From Clostridium sp. CAG:762 (GTDB lineage Bacteria; Bacillota_I; Bacilli_A; RF39; UBA660), in contig HF996808.1 of NCBI GenBank assembly GCA_000432575.1, positions 1 through 11,011 on the forward strand: a stretch of 11,011 bases of DNA. The letters are read 5' to 3'. The notes under the pieces were generated by a model, which saw only the letters and a program-made list of their open reading frames with translations, was not told the DNA's origin and did no database searches. The position numbers and the translations under genes were made by a program. This document shows, one piece after another, positions 1-6,755 of the stretch; position 1 is the stretch's first letter, and every line of letters starts with the position of its first letter.

Positions 1-18
1 TGGACACATTCTATTCAT
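1..18 (-). CDS. 5' end of a gene running off the left edge
   Basis: An ATG at 18-16 begins a reading frame, M-N-R-M-C-P, that leaves the window after six codons. It is supported by a strong Shine-Dalgarno sequence, AGAAAGTAGGTG at 36-25 on the minus strand, six bases before the ATG, and by a consensus promoter at 57-85. It follows sigE, where sigG, ylmC/nrdR-type genes often lie in spore formers. NrdR proteins start with a Met-x-Cys-Pro-like zinc motif, so nrdR is possible, but six residues cannot establish this. Confidence 0.6.
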
Positions 19-56
19 TTTAAACACCTACTTTCTTCTGCTATTCTTATACGTTA

Positions 57-85
57 ATTTTACTATTTTTATATATTATTGTCAA
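57..85 (-). promoter_or_regulatory. Sigma-A type promoter for the left-edge gene
   Basis: On the minus strand a perfect -35 box TTGACA (85-80) is followed after exactly 17 bases by TAAAAT (62-57). The expected start of transcription is near position 50, giving a leader of about 30 bases before the ATG at 18. The gene downstream of sigE therefore has its own vegetative promoter and need not depend on the sporulation operon. Confidence 0.7.
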
Positions 86-107
86 CTATCTTTATTACTA
101 TTTAAAC

Positions 108-128
108 AAAAAATTATATCTTTATAAT
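108..128 (-). terminator. Weak candidate terminator at the end of sigE
   Basis: Minus-strand ATTATA (128-123) and TATAAT (118-113) can pair around a four-base loop, followed by more T down to 108. The stem is all A-U and overlaps the sigE stop codon, so it is a weak candidate. A promoter lies directly downstream, which makes a transcript end here plausible. Confidence 0.3.
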
Positions 129-803
129 ATTACCTAATTTTTTAATAACCTTTTTCTCTATTCTTGATATATAAGACTGACTTATTCCTAATTTCTCTGC
201 TACTTCTTTTTGAGTTAATTCAGCATTACCATTTAAACCATATCTAAGAATCATAATCTCTTTATCTCTTTTATTTAACTTATTTAATTCCCTTCTTAGT
301 AATGTTTTATCCAATTCATCATCTAAATTCTTAGTTACAATATTAGCCTCAGTCCCTAAAACATCCTCTAAATGTAACTCATTACCATCAGCATCAAAAC
401 TTAATCTATCTTCTAAACTAATTTCTGTTTTCTTTCTCTTTGTTTTTCTTAAATACATAAGTATCTCATTATCAATACATCTCGAAGCATATGTAGCTAA
501 TTTAATATTTTTATCTAATTTATAAGTATTTACACCCTTTATTAAACCAATTGTCCCAATAGAAACTAAATCCTCTAAATCTATATTAGTATTCTCATAC
601 TTTTTAGCTAGAAATACTACTAACCGAAGATTGTGTTCTATCAACTTATTTTTAGCTAAAACATCTCCATCCATAGATTTCAAAACATAATCTACTTCTT
701 CTTCCTTAGATAAAGGTTCAGGTAAAATATCACTGCTACCAACATAAAAAACATAATTAAATCTACTTAATACCTTTTGAATAATATATAGTAATTTTTT
801 CAT
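114..803 (-). CDS. sigE: RNA polymerase sporulation sigma factor SigE (pro-sigma-E)
   Basis: This 229-residue sigma-70 family protein is expected to be the early mother-cell sporulation sigma factor. Region 2 is clear: NLRLVVFLAKKYE (58-70), DLEDLVSIGTIGLIKG (75-90) and KLATYASRCIDNEILMYLR (101-119). Region 4 carries a helix-turn-helix, LTQKEVAEKLGISQSYISRIEKK (196-218). The N-terminus is a hydrophobic/basic extension before FYVGSSDILPEPLSKEEE, matching the pro-sequence that SpoIIGA removes from B. subtilis pro-SigE near a similar YYIGGSEALP stretch. Length (239 in B. subtilis) and alignment favour SigE over SigK. The ATG has a strong GGAGGAGAG ribosome site and overlaps the spoIIGA stop as ATGA, so the protease and its substrate are translationally coupled. 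Confidence 0.95.
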   Translation of the reverse strand: MKKLLYIIQKVLSRFNYVFYVGSSDILPEPLSKEEEVDYVLKSMDGDVLAKNKLIEHNLRLVVFLAKKYENTNIDLEDLVSIGTIGLIKGVNTYKLDKNIKLATYASRCIDNEILMYLRKTKRKKTEISLEDRLSFDADGNELHLEDVLGTEANIVTKNLDDELDKTLLRRELNKLNKRDKEIMILRYGLNGNAELTQKEVAEKLGISQSYISRIEKKVIKKLGNIIKI

Positions 804-1597
804 ATTCTCTCCTCCAATATTTTCTTATTTAAAATAGAATCTACCCCATCAATCATTATCTTCTTATTACTAATTCCCACTAAAACATTTCTCCTAATAC
901 CTATTCCCAAAATATAAATATAATTCACCTTTAAACACTTTAAAATACCATGAGAATCTATCGTATCATAAGGAACCAACAAAATATCTTTATAACCATA
1001 ATCATTCTTAATTAACCTCTTATCTACTAAAATAATTGGTCTATTCAAATAAGGATCAAACAAATTATTTCCAGTATCTAAAAAAGATGTTGTAGATATA
1101 ACTTTACCATCATTTAAGTATATGTCTAACTTATAATAATTAGAATAATTATTCCTAATATCTTTTATTTGCTTTATATATAAATAAATAATTAAAGGAG
1201 AAGTTATTAAAAACAAATAAAAATTAGCACTTAACCCATTATTATAAAATATTATACCATCATGCTTATAATTAAATTCTATATTAAGTAAATATAAAAA
1301 ACCTCCTAAAATAATACTTACTGTATATAAATAAAATATATTCTTAAATGTATATCTTATATCCTTATAATTAAATGTTATTATTACCATGATTAAAGCT
1401 ATTAAAAACTTTATCAAAAATAAAGATATAGAACTTAATCTAATAAATAAACAAAATATAGAAACAGTACCAAATAAACTACCTAATAATATCTTTTTTA
1501 AATTAGTTTGTCTTTTTAATATTAAAGCCACACTAAAAAGAAGTATCGAATCAAAAAAGAAATTAATAAAAAAAACTAAATCTAAATAAACAGTCAT
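800..1597 (-). CDS. spoIIGA: Sigma-E processing peptidase SpoIIGA (membrane aspartic protease)
   Basis: SpoIIGA cleaves the pro-sequence from sigma-E at the asymmetric septum. The first ~145 residues hold about five hydrophobic membrane segments, starting YLDLVFFINFFFDSILL, a typical SpoIIGA beginning. The C-terminal half is the protease domain, with the pepsin-like motif FLDTGNNLFDP followed by RPIILVD; the catalytic Asp is in DTG. A glycine-rich LGIGIRRN and a final VLVGIS...MIDG stretch fit the family. A GTG nine bases further upstream would add three residues, but it lies inside the ribosome site GGTGAT (1607-1602), which is complementary to the 16S 3' end and correctly spaced for the ATG at 1597. 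I therefore chose the ATG, giving 265 residues (B. subtilis 309). It is followed by sigE with an ATGA overlap. Confidence 0.93.
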   Translation of the reverse strand: MTVYLDLVFFINFFFDSILLFSVALILKRQTNLKKILLGSLFGTVSIFCLFIRLSSISLFLIKFLIALIMVIITFNYKDIRYTFKNIFYLYTVSIILGGFLYLLNIEFNYKHDGIIFYNNGLSANFYLFLITSPLIIYLYIKQIKDIRNNYSNYYKLDIYLNDGKVISTTSFLDTGNNLFDPYLNRPIILVDKRLIKNDYGYKDILLVPYDTIDSHGILKCLKVNYIYILGIGIRRNVLVGISNKKIMIDGVDSILNKKILEERI

Positions 1598-1645
1598 ATC
1601 AATCACCAGTTATATCTTACTATTTAAAACTTAAGTTTTTTGTAG

Positions 1646-1672
1646 AAAAAAAGAAACTAATTACAAGTTTCT
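1646..1672 (-). terminator. Intrinsic terminator after mutL
   Basis: On the minus strand AGAAACT (1672-1666) pairs perfectly with AGTTTCT (1658-1652) around a seven-base loop and runs into a T-tract (1652-1646). It lies about 60 bases after the mutL stop and before spoIIGA, separating the repair genes from the sporulation operon. Confidence 0.8.
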
Positions 1673-1732
1673 AATATATTTTTATTTATAAATCTAAAAT
1701 CTCTACACTATAACGCAAATAGCACAATCATA

Positions 1733-3499
1733 TCATATACTTCTTTTAAACATCTTCTCTAATTCATAAATACTAAATGTTATAATAGTAGGTCTACCAT
1801 GAGGACAATGATAAGGATTATGACAATTACCTAAATCACTAATTAACTTCTCCATCTCCTCAAGACTAGAATAAGTATTAGCCTTCTTACTCATCTTACA
1901 ACTAACAGTCATCGCTAACCTATCATTAAACTTCTCAATAGTAAAATCCTTCTCCTTTTGAATAATCAACTCAATTATCTTATTAATAACATCTCTTTCA
2001 TAACCAACAGGAAACCAAGTAGGATGAGATATAATCCTAAAAGAATTAGCCCCAAACTCTTCTATTCCAATATTAATTCCCTCTAAAATACTCAAATTCT
2101 CCTTAACTATAATAAATTCATTCTTTGGTAACTCAATTATTATAGGTACAAGCAAACTACAAGTATTATTATTAGGATGCCCTAAAATATAAGAATATTT
2201 CTCATAATTAATCCTCTCCTTAGCAGCATGTTGATCTATCAAATATATACCCTTCTCATTCTCACAAGCAATATAAGTCCCAAGCAATAACCCTACAGGA
2301 TATAATTTAGGTAACTTCTCCGTCTTTATATTTTCAATATAATTATTTTTATCATCCTCAAAATCATTAATAACAACCCCATTATTAATCAACTTCTCTA
2401 AATTACTTCTATATTCACTAGATTTCTCTAAAATAGTATTATTACTAAAATCAATACTAATATTCTCATACTTAGGAACCTCTACATTATCCTTAACCTC
2501 TATCTTTGGTATCAAAACCTTTTCCCTAATACCATTTATAATAGTACTAGTTATCAAATTCTTCAAATCATCAAAATTACCAAACTTAATATCTAATTTA
2601 GAAGGATGAATATTTACATCAATCAATTCAGGATCACACTTAATATTTATTACCACGATAGGATATCTAGTATCCTCCTTATATGTATGATACGCATCAT
2701 TAATCGTCTTATTTAATTCATTATTCCTAATAACTCTATTATTAACTAATGTAATCATATGACTCCTACTAGCCCTAGTAACTTCAGGCATAGAAATATA
2801 ACCTGATACTTCATAATCATTATTCTCACTTTTTATTGCTATCATCTTCTTAGCAATATCTATTCCATATATCTCCTTAATAACCTTTAACTGATTATTA
2901 GATCCATCAGTATTTAGTAACTCCTTATCATCATTATATAACCTAAACTTAATATTAGGATATGATAAACTAATCTTTTGAACATAATCTAATATATTAG
3001 ATAACTCACTATAAGTACTAGATAAATGCTTTAACCTAGCAGGAGTATTATAAAACAAATTAGATACAGTAATAGAAGTACCAATCCTTGCTTCACACAA
3101 AGTATTTTCTAATACCTTACCACCCTTAATATGAACAAGAGTTCCAACATTATCTTGACAAGTTTTTAGTAAAACATCACTAACTGAAGCAATAGAAGGC
3201 AAAGCCTCTCCACGAAAACCCAAAGTATTAATATTAAATAAATCATCATCACTATACAACTTAGAAGTAGCATGCCTTTGAAAAGCCAAAATAGCATCCC
3301 CGGGTTCCATTCCTATTCCATTATCAATTACCTTTATTTCCTTAAGTCCCGACTCAACTAAATATACCTTAATATCAGTACTCTTAGCATCTATCGAATT
3401 CTCAATTAATTCCTTAACAATTGAAACACACTTCTCAACCACTTCACCCGCGGCAATCTTATTAGATAAAAGTTCATCCATTACTTTAATACACGACAT
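1733..3499 (-). CDS. mutL: DNA mismatch repair protein MutL (endonuclease type)
   Basis: MutL links mismatch recognition by MutS to strand removal. The N-terminal GHKL ATPase is intact: IAAGEVVEK (15-23), KELIENSIDA (29-38) with the catalytic Glu and Mg-binding Asn, DNGIGM (59-64), GFRGEALPSIASV (94-106) and FYNTPARLKHL. The C-terminal domain carries the endonuclease motif DQHAAKERINYE near 422-433, then SCKMSKKANTY and CPHGRP near 565-570. It is thus the nicking form found in organisms without MutH. At 588 residues it is slightly short for the family, with a compact linker around 330-395. The start has GGAG eight bases upstream, inside the end of uvrC. It lies 4 bp after uvrC, with no mutS in the window, whereas mutL is usually beside mutS. 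Confidence 0.95.
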   Translation of the reverse strand: MSCIKVMDELLSNKIAAGEVVEKCVSIVKELIENSIDAKSTDIKVYLVESGLKEIKVIDNGIGMEPGDAILAFQRHATSKLYSDDDLFNINTLGFRGEALPSIASVSDVLLKTCQDNVGTLVHIKGGKVLENTLCEARIGTSITVSNLFYNTPARLKHLSSTYSELSNILDYVQKISLSYPNIKFRLYNDDKELLNTDGSNNQLKVIKEIYGIDIAKKMIAIKSENNDYEVSGYISMPEVTRASRSHMITLVNNRVIRNNELNKTINDAYHTYKEDTRYPIVVINIKCDPELIDVNIHPSKLDIKFGNFDDLKNLITSTIINGIREKVLIPKIEVKDNVEVPKYENISIDFSNNTILEKSSEYRSNLEKLINNGVVINDFEDDKNNYIENIKTEKLPKLYPVGLLLGTYIACENEKGIYLIDQHAAKERINYEKYSYILGHPNNNTCSLLVPIIIELPKNEFIIVKENLSILEGINIGIEEFGANSFRIISHPTWFPVGYERDVINKIIELIIQKEKDFTIEKFNDRLAMTVSCKMSKKANTYSSLEEMEKLISDLGNCHNPYHCPHGRPTIITFSIYELEKMFKRSI

Positions 3500-3503
3500 A
3501 ATT

Positions 3504-5279
3504 TTACTCCATTTCTTTTAATAATTGATAGAAACTTACTGCAACATTCTTAGGTAAAATACTCATAAGTTCTTCTATACTACATTCCTTCATCTTATTA
3601 ATAGTCTTATATTTCTTAAGAAGTTTCTTCTTCCTTGCTTCTCCAATACCAGGAATATTATCAAGTATCGAAGCTAAAGCTCCCTTACTCCTAATATTCT
3701 TATGATAATTTATTGTATAGTTATGTACTTCATCTTGCATTCTAGTAAGCAAATGAAACAAATTACTTGTCTTATCCAAAGGTATTTCTCTTATTGGCTT
3801 AGAAGCCACCAAAGCATTAGTCCTATGATTATCATCTTTTTTTAAACCAACAATAGGTATATCTAAACATAATGATTCCAACACTTCCAAAGCAACATTA
3901 ATCTGTCCTACACCACCATCAACTATAATTAAATCAGGTTTAATTAGTTTATCTTTTAGTACTCTAAAATATCTCCTATAAATAACTTCTCTCATAGTAT
4001 TATAATCATCACTCATATCACTCATGATCTTCCATTTGCGGTATCCATCCTTATATGGCTTACCATCAATAAAAACAACCATACCCGAAACATTAAAATT
4101 ACCAAACAAATTAGAATTATCAAATATTTCAACCCTACTTAAATTATTTATTCCTAATATTTTACCTAATTCATTCATAGCCAAACTAGTTTGTTCTTCA
4201 TCCTTCTTAATCAATTCTAACTTTTCATGATAAGCATTTTTAGCATTATCCGTAGTTAAATCAACAATCTTTCTTTTTATTCCTTTCTTAGGATTAATAA
4301 ATTTTATTTGAAATATGCTACTTAAAGATACAGTATCAATATCATCACACACTAAAACTTCCTTAGGAAGAATACTATGCTTATCATAAAATGAATAGAT
4401 AAAACTATTTATCTCATCATTAACTTCACCAATCAAAGGAAACACCTTATTATATTTATCTAATAACTTTCCACCCCTGATAAACAAAATAGATATTGAA
4501 ATATATTCGCCCTCATAATAATAACTAATAACATCACGATTAATATTATCATCAAGTTCAACCTTCTGCTTTTCCAAAGTAATATTGATATTATCAAGCA
4601 TAGTCTTATATTCTAATGCTTTTTCAAAATTCAAATTATTACTACATATCTCCATCTTTTCTTTAATCTTATTAGTAATAATACTAGAATTACCACTTAA
4701 AAAAGATGTTATCTCTTCCTTCATTTGATTTATTACATCATCACTTATCTTATTAACACAATAACCTAAACACTCATTAATATGATAATATAAACATGCT
4801 TTCTTACTATAAGTCCTACACTTTCTTAAAGGATATAATCTATTAATTAATTCTACCGTGTTGCGAGCCGCAGTTACATTAGGAAAAGGCCCATATAAAG
4901 TATTTTTCCTATTTCTTTTTATATTTGGATTTCTTACGACCACTAAACGTGGAACCTTTTCATTAGTAAGTTCTATATATGGATACGTCTTATCATCCCT
5001 AAGTAAAATATTATACTTAGGATCATATTTCTTAATTAAATTAAGTTCTAAAACTAAACTCTCTACCTCTGTAGAAGTAATAATATATTCAAAATCATAT
5101 ATCTCACTTACTAGTTTTTTAGTTTTACCAGTATGAGAACTCTTAAAATATGAAGTTACCCTATTCTTTAAATTCTTAGATTTACCAACATAAATAATAT
5201 TACCATCAATATTCTTCATTAAATAACAACCTGGTTTATGTGGTATTAATTTAAGTTTATTATCTATTATATTATTCAT
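3504..5279 (-). CDS. uvrC: Excinuclease ABC subunit C (UvrC)
   Basis: UvrC makes both incisions in nucleotide excision repair together with UvrA and UvrB. The N-terminal GIY-YIG nuclease shows PGCYLM (16-21) and IIYVGKSKNLKNRV (28-41), with E79 region LVLELNLIKKYDPKYN. Four cysteines at 154, 162, 170 and 174 match the spacing of the iron-sulfur ligands reported for UvrC. A UVR motif lies near 205-240. The RNase H-like second nuclease has IFDNSN (385-390, Asp387), IIVDGGVGQIN (451-461) and DEVHNYTI (516-523). The C-terminus has a helix-hairpin-helix, NIPGIGEARKKKLLKKY. Length 591 is normal. The ribosome site is weak (AGAA..GTGAT). A possible extended -10 (TGTTAAAAT, 5312-5304) lies just upstream without a good -35, so the main transcript probably begins at 5872-5844. 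Confidence 0.96.
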   Translation of the reverse strand: MNNIIDNKLKLIPHKPGCYLMKNIDGNIIYVGKSKNLKNRVTSYFKSSHTGKTKKLVSEIYDFEYIITSTEVESLVLELNLIKKYDPKYNILLRDDKTYPYIELTNEKVPRLVVVRNPNIKRNRKNTLYGPFPNVTAARNTVELINRLYPLRKCRTYSKKACLYYHINECLGYCVNKISDDVINQMKEEITSFLSGNSSIITNKIKEKMEICSNNLNFEKALEYKTMLDNINITLEKQKVELDDNINRDVISYYYEGEYISISILFIRGGKLLDKYNKVFPLIGEVNDEINSFIYSFYDKHSILPKEVLVCDDIDTVSLSSIFQIKFINPKKGIKRKIVDLTTDNAKNAYHEKLELIKKDEEQTSLAMNELGKILGINNLSRVEIFDNSNLFGNFNVSGMVVFIDGKPYKDGYRKWKIMSDMSDDYNTMREVIYRRYFRVLKDKLIKPDLIIVDGGVGQINVALEVLESLCLDIPIVGLKKDDNHRTNALVASKPIREIPLDKTSNLFHLLTRMQDEVHNYTINYHKNIRSKGALASILDNIPGIGEARKKKLLKKYKTINKMKECSIEELMSILPKNVAVSFYQLLKEME

Positions 5280-5328
5280 AAAATCACGTTCTTTTCTAAC
5301 ATTATTTTAACAAAAAAAAAGAAAAAAA

Positions 5329-5379
5329 GATACTATTTTTTATTTACTCTCGCATTTTAATTCTTAAAACACACAAGAG
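5329..5379 (-). terminator. Hairpin plus long T-tract between the hypothetical gene and uvrC
   Basis: The 124-bp gap holds a minus-strand hairpin whose base CTCT (5379-5376) pairs with AGAG (5350-5347). It extends through G-U pairs and a TTTT/AAAA segment. About 17 bases later comes a pyrimidine run, T7-C-T9 or so (5329-5312). The distance from stem to T-tract is larger than in a standard terminator, so this could be an attenuating terminator, an mRNA processing site or neither. Confidence 0.35.
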
Positions 5380-5403
5380 AAAAAGATTATTATAATAAAC
5401 AAT

Positions 5404-5820
5404 TTATCTTATTTTCTTTTTATTATTAGATGCATCACTTTTATGTTCATCATAAAGCTTTTTAATATCCAAAGTAAATGTAACACCATGATCTTCCATA
5501 CTCTTTTCAGCATTATATAATGTCTTATCTGTTTTAACAAATACACCATTACATAACTGCTTTAAATAATCATAATCGATATCTTCATAATGCTTACCAA
5601 AGTTAAATATTTGTTTTTTATCACTATCATCATTTATTCTAAATTCCAAAACAATAGAATTTACTTTTTTATTCTTTTGCCACTCTTGTATAAATAGTTT
5701 CTTAACTATCACAAATAATTCTTCAGTTACTTGCCTTGAATATCTTTCTTGTCTCTCTTTTTCATTAGTAACTCTATCCAAGAATTCTAAAAATTCTAAA
5801 TCATTAACATTACCCAACAA
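5404..5820 (-). CDS. Hypothetical protein upstream of uvrC
   Basis: I do not recognise this protein. It is soluble and highly charged, without a membrane segment or signal peptide. It begins LGNVNDLEFLEFLDRV, continues with a helical E/R-rich stretch (NEKERQERYSRQVTEEL), has alternating hydrophobic strands (VNSIVLEFRI, QIFNFGKHYEDIDY, GVFVKTDKTLY, GVTFTLDIKKLY), and ends in a lysine-rich tail. Start choice: the longest frame begins with GTG at 5826, but that codon lies inside the ribosome site GAGGGAGTGAT. The TTG at 5820 (or the next one at 5817) is correctly spaced, giving about 139 residues. A strong promoter lies directly upstream, and the gene precedes uvrC-mutL on the same strand, so it may be co-transcribed with DNA repair genes. 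That link is positional only. Confidence 0.7.
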   Translation of the reverse strand: MLGNVNDLEFLEFLDRVTNEKERQERYSRQVTEELFVIVKKLFIQEWQKNKKVNSIVLEFRINDDSDKKQIFNFGKHYEDIDYDYLKQLCNGVFVKTDKTLYNAEKSMEDHGVTFTLDIKKLYDEHKSDASNNKKKIR

Positions 5821-5843
5821 TATCACTCCCTCAATTAATGCTT

Positions 5844-5872
5844 ATTCTAACATTTTCATAGATTATTGTCAA
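5844..5872 (-). promoter_or_regulatory. Strong sigma-A promoter for the 5404-5820 gene
   Basis: A perfect -35 box TTGACA (5872-5867) is followed by a 17-base spacer and TAGAAT (5849-5844), with a TG one base before the -10 (extended -10). The expected start is around 5837, leaving a very short leader before the ribosome site. It probably drives the hypothetical gene and perhaps uvrC-mutL. Confidence 0.8.
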
Positions 5873-5879
5873 ATAATTA

Positions 5880-6020
5880 CTATGGTTTTAAAGCCGTAAT
5901 TGGTAAAATATAAATACCAGTTTCTGTATCCTTGTAAAAAGCACTAAGGCTACTTACTATGATACACATAAACTTAGGTTTAACTGAAACATTATTATAA
6001 AAAGAATGTAAATTTTTTTT
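5880..6020 (-). pseudogene. 46-codon open stretch, possible C-terminal gene remnant
   Basis: Between an in-frame TAG (6023-6021) and a TAG stop (5882-5880) lies an open stretch ending in FYKDTETGIYILPITALKP. It has no ribosome site at its only internal ATG. The ending resembles, from memory, the final residues of DUF4143/AAA-type ATPases, which often close with a YKxxxGIYxxPxxxLK pattern. If so, this is the tail of a deleted gene. It is too short to be certain, and chance coding is possible. Confidence 0.25.
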
Positions 6021-6077
6021 CTACTTTCCAATAACTCTTCTTTATTGCTATATTATTTTATACCTTTTACAAGCACA

Positions 6078-6140
6078 TTATCCACTTTTCCAAAGTTTTA
6101 TTGTACACTTTTCCAAAGTTTTATTATCCACTTTTCAAAA
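6078..6140. repeat. 23-nt tandem repeat, 2.7 copies, IS21-end-like
   Basis: Copies start at 6078, 6101 and 6124. The first two share ACTTTTCCAAAGTTTTA, and all three share CACTTTTC. Copies 1 and 3 start TTATCCAC and copy 2 starts TTGTACAC. Read on the minus strand the unit is TAAAACTTTGGAAAAGTGGA-like. IS21-family elements carry several such short repeats at their ends, with GGAAAAGTG-type cores as I recall them. No istA/istB gene is seen, so this would be a leftover end. The family assignment is from memory and uncertain; the repeat itself is plain. Confidence 0.6.
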
Positions 6141-6157
6141 AAAAAGGTCATAAACCT
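6137..6157 (-). terminator. Terminator of the ireB-trmR operon
   Basis: Minus-strand AGGT (6157-6154) pairs with ACCT (6148-6145) around a five-base loop, followed directly by nine T (6145-6137). The 5' arm overlaps the trmR stop codon. The stem is short; a longer alternative pairing, AAGGT with ACCTT, uses bases inside the gene. Its place at the end of a five-gene operon supports it. Confidence 0.5.
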
Positions 6158-6743
6158 AATTACACCTTCTTTTACTAATTGAAATTTTATCACCAACATT
6201 AACATATGTAGTAATAAATTCTTGATTATTATCTAAAAACTCAATATAATCTTTTATCTTTCTAACAATACCTTCTTGATTTTTAGTTTTAATCAAACTA
6301 CTATTTTCTACTAAACCATGAAAAGATAAATTATCAGTAACTATTACCCCATTTTCTTTTAAATTATGAGAAAACTTTTCAAAAAATACAGTATTCTTAC
6401 TTTTAGCAGCATCAATGAATATTAAATCATACTTATTATTATCTTCATAATCCAAAGCATCTATATTAATAGCATTAATCTTTCTTTTTAGCTTTAAATC
6501 CTTAATATTATATATTGCCTCATTATATCTATTAGTATCTTTTTCTAACGTAGTAACCTTAACCCTTTCTCCAGTTAAAGCCATTCTAATAGAAGAATAT
6601 CCTATTGCCGTGCCTACTTCTAAAATATTATATATTCTATGTTTCTTTATATAATCACATAAATAATTAATACCATCCTCTTGCATAATAGGTATTTTAT
6701 TTTCTCTTGCATATATTCTTATTCTATCAAGTTTCTCTTGCAT
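6156..6743 (-). CDS. trmR: SAM-dependent O-methyltransferase, TrmR/YrrM type
   Basis: This 195-residue protein is a class I methyltransferase of the O-methyltransferase family 3. The SAM site is ILEVGTAIGYSSIRMA (40-55), with the acidic ribose-binding residue in TTLEKD (64-69). IFIDAAKSKN (108-117) and VIVTDNLSFHG (133-143) hold the metal and substrate residues (D/D-N) of the family. In B. subtilis the protein at this place in the same gene cluster, YrrM (TrmR), methylates 5-hydroxyuridine at the tRNA wobble position, so that role is inferred from family plus synteny. It is slightly short (about 217 in B. subtilis). The ribosome site AGAAGGAG is excellent, and the gene begins 12 bp after mltG. 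Confidence 0.88.
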   Translation of the reverse strand: MQEKLDRIRIYARENKIPIMQEDGINYLCDYIKKHRIYNILEVGTAIGYSSIRMALTGERVKVTTLEKDTNRYNEAIYNIKDLKLKRKINAINIDALDYEDNNKYDLIFIDAAKSKNTVFFEKFSHNLKENGVIVTDNLSFHGLVENSSLIKTKNQEGIVRKIKDYIEFLDNNQEFITTYVNVGDKISISKRRCN

Positions 6744-6755
6744 GATTAACTCCTT

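Noticed and set aside
1..30. IS end at the left edge because it starts TGGACAC, similar to the TTGGACAG of the right-hand IS end
   Set aside because: The similarity is only a few bases. On the minus strand the same bases form a start codon with an excellent ribosome site and promoter.
1389..1589. Plus-strand open frame inside spoIIGA
   Set aside because: It is antisense to the membrane part of a clearly conserved gene, is lysine/asparagine-rich from AT bias, and has no ribosome site.
4024..4230. Plus-strand open frame inside uvrC
   Set aside because: Antisense to the conserved nuclease domain of uvrC, with no family resemblance or ribosome site.
4858..5136. Plus-strand open frame inside uvrC
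   Set aside because: Antisense to the GIY-YIG region; the hydrophobic translation is a by-product of the coding strand.
6078..6140. Short CRISPR array
   Set aside because: The units are directly adjacent with no unique spacers, and no cas genes are present.
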